NCBI GenBank assembly: GCA_036898135.1 | Contig: CM072514.1 | Location: forward strand, 85,037,768 to 85,101,767 | Direction: 5' to 3' | DNA length: 64,000 nucleotides | From: Oncomelania hupensis | Taxonomy: Eukaryota > Mollusca > Gastropoda > Littorinimorpha > Pomatiopsidae | Shown here: in pieces, positions 23,521 through 37,601 of the stretch | Layout of the letters: each line of letters opens with the position of its first letter | Numbering within the stretch: position 1 is the stretch's first letter | Made by a program: the position numbers and the translations under genes | The notes under the pieces: model-generated | What the model was told of the DNA's origin: nothing | Database searches by the model: none | The model's input: only the letters and a program-made list of their open reading frames with translations

Positions 23521-23565
23521 ACAAGCTTTCAACGCTGCTGCCATCATTCTCTAAGCCGACCAAAG

Positions 23566-23592
23566 CACCACCGCTGCTGCTGCTGCTGCTGT

Positions 23593-23629
<37 letters not shown>

Positions 23630-23646
23630 AATGATGCTGCTGCTGT

Positions 23647-23715
<69 letters not shown>

Positions 23716-23757
23716 CGATGATGATGATGATAATGATGATGATGATGATGATGATGA
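23566..23757. repeat. (CTG)n / (GAT)n compound microsatellite
   Basis: Alternating blocks of CTG and GAT triplets at the truncated 5' side of the LINE. Confidence 0.95.
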
Positions 23758-23889
23758 TCGCTGTCTTTCAAGGTGCAGGATTCAATGACACAGCCATTTT
23801 CAATGCGCTGGAGGAACAACACTATCTCATATCTCTGTTACATGGTTTAACATTTCTTGACACCAAATCTGTCGTGTAATTCAATAAGT

Positions 23890-24672
23890 TAAAAGCAAGT
23901 ATAGTTTTGTCCAAAATTAACTTCTTCTTTTTTTCTTCTTTTTTTAACATCCTGGTAATAACGAACATATATAATAAATGCATCTTCGATGTGAATATTG
24001 AACGTCAGTGGTTTTAGCTTGCAAGAATCAGACACACGCCAGCAATTGTCATCAAAAGCACAAAACACAAATATTTTCCCCAAATTATCGTCACTAAACA
24101 TTAAGCTTATTGTGTCGTCAGACGGCAGAAGTGTTTGTCGAAGATTACACTTATTAACTGATTTCGTTCAATCGTTGTTCAAAGTAATTGTTTTGATTAA
24201 TAAAACCGATGGTATCAATGTTTTATACAATCACACACTTATTGAAAAATTCGTTTACAGTATTCCAAATATAGACATAAGAACAGTTTTTTCATAAAGT
24301 ATATAAAATTCGTGTGCGTATGTGAGTATGTTTATGCATGTATATGCATATATTCGTTACAGTCTAAAATCATTTTATGTTATTTACTGAAACTTATATT
24401 TACTAACACCGTAACGCTCAATACGATAAAAATAAACCAAATAAAAGTTAATGACATGCAAATCTTGAAGAAGTAGGCTTAGCATACATTGATTGCTCAG
24501 TGTAATATAGGCCTATACCCAAAGAAAATCAAGCTTCTGACGTATCAGTTTGTGGCATTTCATTCTCTGCATGGTATTAAAATCATTTACTTCGAGACTT
24601 GCTGTTTGACAGTTTTGTCACGGATTAAACATAACCTCTTAGTAAGGACTCCAATGAAATTTCAGACCTAAC
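23890..24672. other. No gene recognised
   Basis: AT-rich sequence; two frames of 60-99 codons lack domain features and splice context. Confidence 0.35.
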
Positions 24673-24784
24673 ATGAACACCAACATTGGCAAATCAAACA
24701 TAAACTCCAGATTTCACTTGGCAGATAACGACCTACAAACAGACCAAATTATAAATTACAACTGCCTTTTCTCCTTCGTTTTCT

Positions 24785-24982
24785 TCTTAGATTCAATCTG
24801 GGTGTCGTTCTTTCATTCTTTCTTTCGTTCACTCATTCATTCTGTATTTCTTTCTTTTTCCTGTCTCGATGACTTTCTTTCTTCTTTCCTTCATTCTTCT
24901 TATCTTTCTTTCTTCTTTCATTCTCTTCTTCTTCTTCTTCTTCTTCTTCTTCTTCTTCTTCTTCTTCTTCTTCTTCTTCTTC
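24785..24982. repeat. CTTT/CTT-rich pyrimidine tract ending in (CTT)n
   Basis: Degenerate TTTC repeats run into about 20 CTT units at 24922-24981. Confidence 0.9.
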
Positions 24983-25116
24983 TGTCACACTCCCCCCACT
25001 CCAGCACATACTTATTTCCTTTACCTCCATACCCATATCCACACACATCCCTCCCCCCTCATATACTCCTTTGGCTTTCCATTCCTAGTTTTGTATCACG
25101 TTTCGTGACATCACAG

Positions 25117-25244
25117 ACCCTTGCATTTAAAGAAGACGATGGCGACAGAGCTACAGAGCAAAAGGATATACAACACAGCGGATTAAAACGGTCTCTATAC
25201 GATATGGATTTCGCTAAAAAGCGTCTGCATAAGTTACCAACCAG
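25117..25244 (+). CDS. Possible internal exon with dibasic sites (unrecognised gene)
   Basis: A 128-bp segment between a plausible acceptor (CATCACAG|ACC) and a strong donor (ACCAG|GTAAGC). It encodes an acidic stretch (FKEDDGDRATEQKD) followed by HSGLKRSLYDMDFAKKRLHK and LPTR. It is open in one frame and ends in a stop only if the donor is read through. Codon content is more balanced than in the low-complexity DNA upstream. The KR and KKR pairs flanking SLYDMDFA resemble prohormone processing sites, but no known peptide was recognised and no signal peptide exon was found. It could be a chance frame. Confidence 0.35.
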
Positions 25245-25489
25245 GTAAGCCAACTTGTGTGAAGTTTTCCACTTACCCTTTGCTTTGCATTCAATCATTG
25301 AAGCGGTCATAATTAAACGGTAGGCCATAAACATTGATATATATATAATGGGCCTATTGTTAACAGGGCCGAATGCGTCAAACCCCTTCGACCGTTTTTT
25401 TTAACGGTAAACGGCAACAAGCCATCGGTAACATGCTGCTATTTAAAAAAAAAAGCTTTGGATATAGCGTAAATAACTTACAATTCAGT

Positions 25490-27340
25490 GTGATACAGTA
25501 CACCCCAATGCAATGCAGTACAATTCAATAATGCATTTTTTAACGATGCAACAAAATGTAACGCAAGGAAATACCGTATAATAACATACAATCAATACCA
25601 TACCATACCATATAGTACCATACAATATAATACCATACCATATAATATAATACCATACCATACCATCGATACCATACCATATAATACCATCCATACCATA
25701 CCATACAATATAATACCATACCACACTATACAATATAATACCATACCATACTATACAATATAATACCATACCATACTATACATGTACTATACCATACCAT
25801 ACTATACAATGCCATGCCAAACTATACCATACCATTCTATACCATACTATACCATACCATACCATACTATACTATACTATACCATACAATATAATACCAT
25901 ACTATACTATACTATACCATATAATATAATACCATACCATCGATACCATACCATATAATACCATCCATACCATTCCATACAATATAATACCATACCATAC
26001 TATATAATAACATACCATACTATACAATATAATACCATACCATACCATACTATACAATATAATACCATACCATACTATACTATACCATACTATACTATAC
26101 CATACCATACTATACAATGCCATGCCAAACTATACCATACCATACTATACTATACCATACAATATAATACCATACTATACCACACGATACCACACAATAC
26201 TATACCACACTATACTATACTATACTATACCATGCCATACTATACCATACCATACTATACCATACCATACCATACCATACCATACCATACCATACCATAC
26301 CATACCATACCATACCATACCATACTTTATTATACCATACCATACCATACCATACCATACAATACAATACTATACAATACAATTCAATTCAAAAAGCCAA
26401 GAAACGATACAGATCCACGGAACGCAACAATACCAAACATACGATGCAATACAACACAACACAACACAATACAACACAATACAATACAACACAACACAAC
26501 ACAACACAATACAACACAACACAACACAACACAACACAATACAACACAACACAACGCTATACAACACAACACAACACAATACAACACAACACAACACAAC
26601 ACAATACAACACAATACAATACAATACAATACAACACAATACAATACAATACAACACAATACAATACAATACAATACAATACAATACAACACAATGCAAT
26701 ACAACACAACACAACACAATACAATACAATACAAATACAAAAAGCCCAGAATGGATACCATGCGAAGCAACGAAATACAAAACAATACGATACGATGCGA
26801 TGCGATTCGATGCGATACTATAAATACAATACAATGCAATCCAATGAAATACAATACAATGCAATACAATGAAATACAATACAATGAAATACAATACAAT
26901 GAAATACAATACAATGAAATACAATACAATACAATGAAATACAATGAAACAATACAATGCAATCCAATGAAATACAATACAATGAAATACAATACAATAA
27001 GCCAAGAAACTATACCACGCAACGCAACGAAATACAAAACAATATGATAAGATACAATAGGATACAATACGATGAATACAATACAAAAATACAGTACAAC
27101 AAATACAAATCAATACAATAAATACAATACAAAATATAACATAATAAATACAACACAATACAATAAATAAAACACAATACAAAAATAATAAAATAGATAC
27201 AGCACAATACAATAAATACAACACCAGAAAGACAATACACCACAATAAATACAGCAAAATACAATACAATAAATACAATGCATAACAATACACCTAAAAA
27301 CGATAACACGCAACGCAACGAAACATGTTACAATTGTTAT
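25490..27340. repeat. Composite pentanucleotide array (CATAC, CAACA, CAATA, GAAAT)
   Basis: About 1.85 kb of 5-bp units in blocks: ATACC/ATACT at about 25560-26370, ACAAC/ACAAT at 26440-26735, then ACAAT/GAAAT and ATAAA variants. A non-pentameric spacer of the type AAGCCAAGAAAC-ATAC and ACGCAACGAAATACAAAACA recurs near 26393, 26738, 26999 and 27300, which gives a higher-order structure. All long frames here are artefacts. Confidence 0.9.
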
Positions 27341-27539
27341 TGCTCCCTGTGAAATAAATAAAGCTGTATTGTATTGTACAACTCTATCCATTACAGCTTG
27401 GTTTTAAAAACAGTCTTTTAGCCCGATATCCATGCACAGAGTATAAAATCTCAAAAATATGCAAGCACAAACAAAATCCCATTATTATACATGTACTATC
27501 AAACAGCAATAATTATTATAGACCAGTGTTAAAAAGCTA

Positions 27540-27660
27540 TAGATAAAGTTATAATGAAGAAGAAAAAGAAGAAGAAGAAGAAGGAGGAGGAGGAGAAGGA
27601 AGAGGAGGATGAGGAGGAGGATGAGGAGGAGGATGAGGAGGAGGATGAGGAGGAGACCAT
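27540..27660. repeat. GAA/GAG-rich purine tract
   Basis: GAAGAAGAAG passes into GAGGAGGATGAGGAGG repeats. Shortly after, at 27715-27760, GCTAATATCGGAGACAAC is repeated twice in tandem. Confidence 0.85.
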
Positions 27661-27939
27661 GGTTCAAGTAATTAACTGTGATTAGTAGGCCCACTTTACA
27701 CGCTCCCATAATGCGTCGCTAATATCGGAGACAACGCTAATATCGGAGACAACATAGGCATAGGTTATCAACGCCGCACAACACCAGAACCGTAAGCAAC
27801 TCTTTGAACTGCTAAGAACAGCTAACTGTACTGTATTCAAGACATCTGTGTTGCCGCAAAACAGATCAAACCAATCGCAGAACAATCCGCAACGTACAAA
27901 CAACACAGCTTCCGGCTTTGTGTATGTGAGAGTGGTAAG

Positions 27940-27964
27940 GGTGTGTGTGTGGGTGTGGGTGTGC

Positions 27965-28002
<38 letters not shown>

Positions 28003-28035
28003 GAGGAGAGAGAGAGAGAGCGAGAGAGGGGTGGA
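27940..28035. repeat. (GT)n / (GA)n compound microsatellite
   Basis: GT repeats followed by GA repeats and degenerate GGAGAGAG. Confidence 0.9.
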
Positions 28036-28396
28036 GGGTGGGGTATGAAGTTAATACTCCAAACATATTTCGACAATAAAACAGTTCAAAAACTTGTCTC
28101 ATTCATTCATTTATTAGTCATTAAGAAAATAAAAGTAGCCCAACTTCTAGATATTTTTAAAAAGGTAAAGCAGGAATCAGAACTTACCATTATTTGGACA
28201 AAGTTGCCTTGTTATAAGAAGTCAGGAGAAACATATCCACTGACCTTTTAGGCCATTGCGAGGGACTAAATTCATAGTGTGAATAACGTTCTTATCGTCT
28301 TAACAGACGTCGCACAGATCTTCGGCACACGAAAGAGTCACGGAACCATTCTTTGCGAATGTCTTGAGGAGTATTCAGAACTGCCTTTATAATAAA

Positions 28397-28416
28397 CAAA
28401 CAAACAAACAAACAAA

Positions 28417-28455
<39 letters not shown>

Positions 28456-28456
28456 A
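28397..28456. repeat. (AAAC)n / (AAAT)n microsatellite
   Basis: Short AAAC block followed by about 12 AAAT units. Confidence 0.9.
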
Positions 28457-28712
28457 TTCAACTCTTTTATACAGTTGTACTGCATGTTTTTTCTTTCTTT
28501 CTCTTTTTCTGTGTTTTCTTTTCTTTTCTTTCTTTCTTTCCTTCTTCAATTTCTTTCTACATTTTTAACTTTTATTTTTTTTCTTTCTTTTTTTCTTTTT
28601 TTTTTCATTCTGCTTACAATGTATTTGTTTTAATCACTTTCCCCTTTGCTTTTAAGTTCACTTTTATTTATTTATGTTTTTGTAATCATAAAATAATTAT
28701 CGATCCCCTTTT

Positions 28713-28925
<213 letters not shown>

Positions 28926-29036
28926 CCATCGATTTATCTATCGTGTTTGTTATACTAAGCTATATTTGCCATATTTGCTATTCGTTTAATATTTCTTCCA
29001 ATTTCTTTCCCGCTAATCCTTTTTTCTGTCTGCCTG

Positions 29037-29094
29037 TCTGGTCCTGATTAGGCTCGGAAGAGTCCGCTGGACATAAAGCAATAACCATGTAACA
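29037..29094 (+). mobile_element. 58-bp retrotransposon 3'-tail insertion with 10-bp TSD
   Basis: Contains GGCTCGGAAGAGTCCGCTGG and ACATAAAGCAATAACCATGT, matching the 3' end of RTE copy 1 at about 4400-4447. It is bounded by perfect TGTCTGCCTG repeats at 29027-29036 and 29095-29104. The simplest reading is target-primed integration that stopped after copying about 50 bp of 3' tail. Confidence 0.75.
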
Positions 29095-29149
29095 TGTCTG
29101 CCTGCTTCTTTTCGACCCTTTTCTCAAAAGCGCGCGCGCCTGTGTATGT

Positions 29150-29187
29150 GGACGTGTGTGCGTGTGTGTGGGTGTGTGTGTGTAGAT

Positions 29188-29221
<34 letters not shown>

Positions 29222-29222
29222 C
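29150..29222. repeat. (GT)n microsatellite
   Basis: GT-rich tract with TAGATGGG interruptions. Confidence 0.9.
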
Positions 29223-29299
29223 TAACCGACCTGTCTTTGAACAAAACCATAAACATACGCTATATGCGCATGACAAAAAAATTTAATACTTACCAAGAA

Positions 29300-30005
29300 A
29301 TCTGAACGAGTCTCGTTCAGGAAACGGTCTCTGTACAGTGCACGAGGGCGTCTCGTGCAGCCATGACGACAGTCACATGACCCGACATGTCTCGCGCTCC
29401 ACTGATCTAGTCAGTGCTCGCACTCTGCCTTTGACAGTTCGGGGCCATTGACAGATGTTAGCCTAGCGAGCCAAGCAAGGTATATTGATACGCAGTATCG
29501 ATCTGTGATCGAACAGCTCCTGCTGTCCTTATGGGATATGGGCCGCATTAATGTGTTACAGCACTCCACGAAAGCTGCTGGCCATATTGTGGCGCCTTTT
29601 GAAGGTTGTTGCAGTTTGTCACCTAATCAAACGACTAATCGCCCTTTCTTCTGGGCAGGCGCAGCATGCATTGCTTCATCTGGGATAGGCTGACTAGAGA
29701 TAGGGGTTATAGTACTGCCGTTTATACAGGAATGCGTATGGGGCCATTTAAAGTTTAGCATGCTCTATAGTGCAGCAAAGGAGGGGTGAAGGCATTTAAG
29801 GGGGGGGAGGGTGGGAGGGGGAGAGGAGAGTAGTAACCTAGATATGGTTGCGAATCAACAAAGTGCAAGGTAAAACGTAAGCCTAACCTTGCTACAACTA
29901 CTAGTACACAACTACAACCACACAAACGCACATTGTTGGTCGTCACAACATATAGGCTAATTTATAACCCTGTGAGTTATCTACCGTTTTGCTATAGACC
30001 TACAG
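29300..30005. other. No gene recognised; two adjacent hairpins at 29302-29359
   Basis: The left part holds two short near-perfect inverted repeats. The remainder, including a G-rich run near 29800, is unassigned. Confidence 0.4.
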
Positions 30006-30011
30006 CCACCC

Positions 30012-30871
30012 AACTTGTGTCATGCCCTGTGAGTGGGCTAACATGTTGACAAGTCAAGCAAAAGGTTTACAGGCAATACCAATGACTAAATAACTAAAGA
30101 AAACAACTTGTGTCATGCCCCTGTGAGTAAGCTAACATGTTGACAAGCAAAAGATTTACGGGCGATACTAATTACTAAATAACAAAACAACTTGTGTCAT
30201 GCCCCTGTGAGTGGGCTAACATGTTGACAAGCAAAAGATTTACGGGCGATACTAATTACTAAATAACAAAACAACTTGTGTCATGCCCCTGTGATCAAGT
30301 GGGCTAACATGTTGACAAGCAAAAGGTTTACGGGCGATACCAATTACTAAATAACTAAACAACTTGTGTCATGCCCTGTGATCAAGTGGGCTAACATGTT
30401 GACAAGCAAAAGGTTTACGGGCGATACTAATTACTAAATAACTAAACAACTTGTGTCATACCCCTGTGAGTGGACTAACATGTTGACAAGCAAAAGGTTT
30501 ACGGGCGATACCAATTACTAAATAACAAAACAACTTGTGTCATGCCCCAGTGAGTGGGCTAACATGTTGACAAGCAAAAGGTTTACGGGCGATACTAATT
30601 ACTAAATAACTAAACAACTTGTGTCATGCCCTGTGATCAAGTGGGCTAACATGTTGACAAGCAAAAGGTTTACGGGCGATACCATACTAAATAACTAAAC
30701 AACTTGTGTCATGTCCCTGTGATCAAGTGGACTAACATGTTGACAAGCAAAAGGTTTACGGGCGATACCAATGACTAAATAACTAAACAACTTGTGTCAT
30801 GCCCCTGTGAGTGGACTAACATGTTGACAAGCAAAGGGTTTACGGGCGATACCAATGACTAAATAACTAAA
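30012..30871. repeat. 84-bp minisatellite, about ten units
   Basis: Each unit contains AACTTGTGTCATGCCCCTGT, GGGCTAACATGTTGACAAGC and TTTACGGGCGATAC-AATTAC. Period about 84 bp with insertions such as ATCAA after CTGTG in some units. Divergence between units is low, which suggests recent expansion or homogenisation. Confidence 0.95.
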
Positions 30872-31330
30872 CGCGTGTGTATGGGGTGGGTGGGTGTTGT
30901 TAGGTTGGGCGGAGATCGAGGGGTATCAAGAAATAAGAATGTAGGTTTACTATAAGTGACTGTGAAGATTATTCACAACTTTCCGGCACCTCTCATAAAA
31001 ACTCGTGGGTATCGCCATTATAAATTAAAACGAGGTTATATGAAACCAAGTTCCGGTATGGCTTGTTTTGCTTTTATCAAAGCTTGATGCGTGACTTTTA
31101 AATATGGCAAATTGCCGAAAACGAGCCAGAAAACGAGTGGGATAAGTATAAAAACGGTGGAAGAAGTACATGCTCAGTGAAAGGATGCAAAAAACAATCG
31201 TAGAGGCCTGTATTTGTGGCGACTTCGGAGGTGCGTCGATCATCGACAGAAAGTGAAACAGGACCTGAAGACTTTTGTAGTTTTCCATAGCTTCGCCGTC
31301 GCAACCTTCACAAAACACGAAGTAGTTGAC
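30872..31330. other. No gene recognised
   Basis: Unique-looking sequence; overlapping frames of 68-97 codons show no domain. Confidence 0.35.
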
Positions 31331-31335
31331 TATGT

Positions 31336-31560
31336 TAGGCGAGCGTTGTGGCCAAGTGGGCTAAGGCGCCGCGGGACTAACTTGCCTTGTCCACAAGCCA
31401 GAAACCAATGGCGCCTGACATGTGTGGGTTCAAGCCAGCATCTGGGCGTTATGTTTTTCCGAATATTTTTCAAAAATTCACAAATAATGTTAGGTAGGTA
31501 GGGTTTAGGGGTGCCACTGGCGATAGAAAGGGATAATAAACTGCAGCCAAAAAAAAAAAT
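31336..31560 (+). repeat. tRNA-like SINE, family E, with head
   Basis: An A-box-like GTGGCCAAGTGGGCTAAGGC and a B-box-like GTGGGTTCAAGCC lie about 70 bp apart, the spacing of a class with a long variable arm (Leu/Ser type). The body shares TGGGCGTTATGTTTTTCCGA with the copy at 18890-19160 and ends in an A-rich run near 31550. Confidence 0.6.
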
Positions 31561-31659
31561 ATGTGAGGGTACGATACTGGTAACCAGTGACACATGTTAT
31601 TATTCTTGAATATTTGGAAATAACTCACTAAAACACGCGGAGAAAGAAACCGGAAGTAT

Positions 31660-34160
31660 GTTTCATTGAGGGGATTCCCGTCGAGATCATCCCTGGGATA
31701 TCAGATCACTGCATCCCATACTGCGAGTTCCAGGTCAGTGCGCCGAAAAGGAAGCAGGCTATACGAGAGATCCCCATCTATGCGAAAGCAGATATGGATA
31801 GCCTGAGAAAGGCAGCGACAGAGCTGAGCACCAACATGCGGGAGACTCAGGGCACTGCAACGACAGAAGAGCTGTGGCTGAAGTTCAAGACAACCATCAC
31901 TGAAGCAGTCAAGACATACATCCCCCACAAGACAATTAGACCTAAGACCAACCAGCCATGGGTTACTGCGGAAATACGAAGACTCATCCACAGGAGAGAC
32001 CGTCAGTACAAGCGGATGAAGAAGACTGGGTCAGACGAACTGAAGTCTGAGGTCCTGCGGCTACGCCGCGCCATCCAACGCTTGCTGCGCAGATCCTACT
32101 GGAACTACCTGAACGGCATCTTCTCAGAGGAGGACGCCCCAACCCAGGCTGCTAAGAACAAGCGCTTCTGGAGCTACATTAAGCACCAGAAGTCGTCAAA
32201 TGTTGGCGTTGCCCCCCTTAGGAGAGATGGGCAGTTAACATCCGACCCAAAAGCACAGGCGGAGGTCCTAAATCAGCAGTTTCAGTCGGTCTTTGGCGAC
32301 GGACAGGCGTACACAGAGGCTGAGTTTCTTCAGAAGACCAACATGCCAGATAAAACCTACCCCACCATAGAAGACATCCAGATTACTGAGAAGGGGGTGT
32401 TGACACTCCTTAAGAACCTGAATCCATACAAGGCCTGCGGCCCTGACAACATCAAACCAAGAATACTAAAAGAATTAGCCAAAGAACTTGCTCCTGCATT
32501 GACGATTCTCTTCCAGTCGTCACTGTCCACAGGCATCGTTCCAACAGACTGGAAAACAGCGCATGTTACACCAATCTATAAGAAAGGAGAGCAGTATGAC
32601 CCTGCCAACTATAGGCCGGTATCCCTTACCAGTGTAGTATGTAAGCTGTTGGAGCACATTATCGTCAGCGCAGTTATGAAGCATTTCGAAAGCCACAACA
32701 TACTGAACGACAATCAACACGGATTCCGAGGCAAGAGATCCTGTGAAACCCAGCTCCTTGAGTTTGTGGAGGATCTAGGACCTGACGACCAATCTGGAGG
32801 GCGGCAAGCAGACTGACGTTCTTGTGATGGACTTCTCGAAGGCATTCGACCGTGTCAACCATAGCCTGCTGTTACACAAGCTCCAGCGCTACGGCATTAA
32901 GGGCACAACCAAAACATGGATCTCTTGCTTCCTCAGCGACCGGTACCAGGCAGTGGTGGTGGATGGCGCAAGCTCCTCCTTCGTCAGCGTCAAATCCGGC
33001 GTTCCTCAAGGCTCGGTGCTGGGTCCCTGTTTGTTCTTAGCGTACATCAATGACCTGCCTGAGAAGCTGTCCTCGCTGGCAAGACTGTTCGCTGATGACA
33101 CGGCGGTGTACAGGACGATCTGCAACAGCTTGGACCAAGACCGGCTACAACAGGACCTCCTCCACCTCGCTGAGTGGGAGAAGAGCTGGGACATGGAGTT
33201 CCATCCTGCCAAGTGCCAGACTCTGTCCGTCACCAGGAGCAGAAACCCTCTACACCACCCATACCAACTGCACGGCTATGTTCTGGAACCAATTTCCTCA
33301 GTTAAATACTTAGGCATTACAATTCACAGAGAAATCAAATGGGACGATCATATTGACAATGTATGCAACAAAGCAAACAAGACCCTTGGGTTCCTCAGAC
33401 GAAACCTGAAGATTAGTAATGCCAGTGTAAAGGAAAGGGCTTATAAAGCCTTTGTACAACCAATCCTGGAATACGCATCTAACGTCTGGGACCCATACAC
33501 CCAGAAGAACATCGACAGATTGGAGGCAGTCCAGCGGCGTGCAGCACGTTTTGTTCTCAACCGCTACAGAAACACGTCAAGTGTTAGCAACATGCTGGAG
33601 ACGCTGGGTTGGTCAACACTGGAAGAGAGACGACGACTAGCCAGACTCTCCATGTTGTTTAAGATAAACAATGGGCTAGCCCACTGCCCCAGCCTTCAAC
33701 AAAAACTCATCCCTCTCCCCTCTCGACAGCGACGAGGTCACGACAAGCAGTTTAGGCTCATCACAACAAGAACACAATATAGAGGCTGCTCTTTCCTGCC
33801 AAGGACCATCAGAGACTGGAACAATCTGCCAAAAGATGTAGCAGAGGCTAATACACTTGGCACGTTTGTGCCAAGAGCCTGCTCCCATCCAACTTCCAGC
33901 TCCTGATACTCTCCAAGACACTAACACCTTCCCTCATCCCTACCACTCCCCATACAACCAGCCAGAAAACACCAACGTGGCTACAAACTATGGCATTGGA
34001 CTATGTAAATACTTTTTGAAAATAGTTGTACAGTTAATAAAGATTGTTAGTCTGCAACAGTACTCAAAATATAGTGAAACCGCAAACCCCCTCATCAACC
34101 CATAGGAGCCAGAATGATCGACGCCTTGATCGTGGGCCCTCAACATCAAGAAGAAGAAGT
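31660..34160 (+). pseudogene. Jockey/CR1-like LINE, 5'-truncated, one frameshift
   Basis: Starts inside the endonuclease (GIPVEIIPGISDHC, the terminal SDH motif), then a linker with QPWVTAEIRRLIHRRDRQY, then the RT: NYRPVSLTSVVCKLLEHI, QHGFRGKRSCETQLLEF, MDFSKAFDRVNHSLL, SGVPQGSVLGPCLF, LARLFADDTAVY (catalytic FADD near 33090) and VKYLGITIHREIKWDDH. The C-terminal part includes LEYASNVWDPYTQKNIDRLE and WNNLPKDV, ending at a stop near 33906. One small insertion near 32780 shifts the frame between QLLEF and MDFSKAF. Otherwise it is open over about 2.1 kb. The 3' UTR ends in an AAG-type tail near 34148-34160. It belongs to a different clade from the RTE-like family. Confidence 0.88.
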
Positions 34161-34164
34161 TGGT

Positions 34165-34555
34165 GCATAGGATAGCAGAAAAGTGTGATTAAAGCACGTA
34201 ATCATTCCGCTCAGACCAGCTGACACTCACGTTAGGCTCACACTAATTTATTTACTACTACTATATAATTATTTAAACTTGTGAATCGAGACTTGTTGAG
34301 ACCACACTGCAAAGCAGAGACTGGCCGAGGATTAGTCTCAGTTATGCTTACACACTGTCTTGGAGACTTTTTTTTTTTTACTTACAGGCGTTTGAATGTT
34401 GGCACTCGAGCGCCTATGCCTGTGGGTCTCTATAATCTTATATAATAGATACCCAGAGGACAGGCGCTCGCGCTCTGCTGATATCATTGTGGCTCAAGGT
34501 GTAGTTCTGTGTCGCTGGTTCTGAATATGTTATGCTATGTTATGTTACGTTATGT
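34165..34555. other. No gene recognised
   Basis: Unique-looking sequence before the (GT)n repeat. Confidence 0.35.
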
Positions 34556-34559
34556 TACG

Positions 34560-34618
<59 letters not shown>

Positions 34619-34642
34619 TGGGTGTGTGCGTGTGTGTGTCTG
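34560..34642. repeat. (GT)n microsatellite
   Basis: About 27 GT units with GGGTGTGGG interruptions at the 3' side, preceded by a few TATGT units. Confidence 0.95.
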
Positions 34643-34851
34643 TGCTTATTATGTGTGCTGTTTGTTTAAAGGAAAAGTTTGTGTTAACATCTGAAAACTT
34701 TGTACAGTTTATATACATGTACACTTGCGGAGGGGAGGAGCAAAAGTGAAGAATTGGATTCCAGGTTGTGAATGCATTATAATTATGTTAAACCGTTGTT
34801 AGTAGGATATATACTGATTTTGCAGAAAATATTTAATATTTCATCATTGTC

Positions 34852-34854
<3 letters not shown>

Positions 34855-34940
<86 letters not shown>
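34855..34940. repeat. (AAT)n microsatellite abutting RTE copy 3
   Basis: About 28 AAT units that run directly into the truncated 5' end of the RTE copy. A second AAT block follows the element's 3' tail at 36611. Confidence 0.95.
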
Positions 34941-36755
<1,815 letters not shown>

Positions 36756-37345
36756 AATAAATAAACAAATATTCATGTTATATTCTGTTATTTTTTGAAG
36801 TCTTTATCCTCGAAGAACAACAATTCTCATTTGGACTCGACAAAACTGTAGACAGAGACCGTGACGTCATTTCCGCCACGAACTTGGGGGACATATCAAG
36901 GTATTTAGGCTGTTAAATGTTCGATTTGTTCCTCAAATTAATTATTCTTTTACACTTACATTAGTACAGTTGTATTCTTTATTACAGTTTAGAGAATGCA
37001 CAACAGATGAATCGTGGGGGAATATGTTTTAGTTTATCGGAAGACTTGTGCCATGTAAATGCTTCGGGGGCCGACCTGCCTCGCAAAATCACGAAATTCG
37101 GATTGATGTCATGGTCATTCGTGCGCCACATCGATCAGCAGACGTACACCATTTGTGTCATGTTCAATTTTTTTTTTTTACCCACTTCTGAATTGTACGT
37201 TAAGTGGATGTGGTGTTAATAGTTCTATCAGGAAGCGATCATGCACGAACCATCACTAGTCTACGACCCAATAAGATTTTACGTCAAGTTTACCACTTAG
37301 TGCGAAACAAAACACGAAGGAAGCGCCAGGGGGCCAGTGTCTCTA
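36756..37345. other. No gene recognised
   Basis: Unique-looking sequence; the 70-codon frame at 37007 has no recognisable domain. Confidence 0.35.
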
Positions 37346-37351
37346 TCTGTT

Positions 37352-37601
37352 TAGCATAGCATCATAGCATAGTTCGGCATGCAGGCTAAAAAGCCTTTGG
37401 CCCTCCTAATCGATCTTAATGAGAGTCCCAAGACACACCCCTGGCATCAGTGCCTACCAATTTAGAATTGTTTAGACTCCAATTTGGTGGAGTAGATGCT
37501 ATCCTTAAATAACTTGTCCAGACTATTATTGAACACATTAAGTGATCCAGCATCCACAGCCTAAGGTTTGGGATACAGCTTCCTAGAAATACTATACCTA
37601 C
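37352..37601 (-). repeat. CR1-like LINE 3' end, short copy
   Basis: Repeats the 3' terminal about 230 bp of the neighbouring LINE fragment: TTCGGCATGCAGGCTAAAAA, ACCAATTTAGAATTGTTTAG, AACTTGTCCAGACTATTATT. On the minus strand it ends in CTATG units. Confidence 0.75.

Noticed and set aside
24673..25116. N-terminal part of the 191-codon frame before the candidate exon
   Set aside because: It runs through the CTTT/CTT tract and has no coding character; only the segment after the acceptor at 25116 is considered.
26122..27391. Overlapping frames of 140-307 codons
   Set aside because: They are products of the pentanucleotide array, open in several frames at once.
30012..30871. CRISPR-like array with 84-bp period
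   Set aside because: The whole 84 bp is conserved between units; there are no variable spacers.
31025..31318. Overlapping minus-strand frames of 68 and 97 codons
   Set aside because: No domain, no splice signals in agreement, and they overlap each other in different frames.
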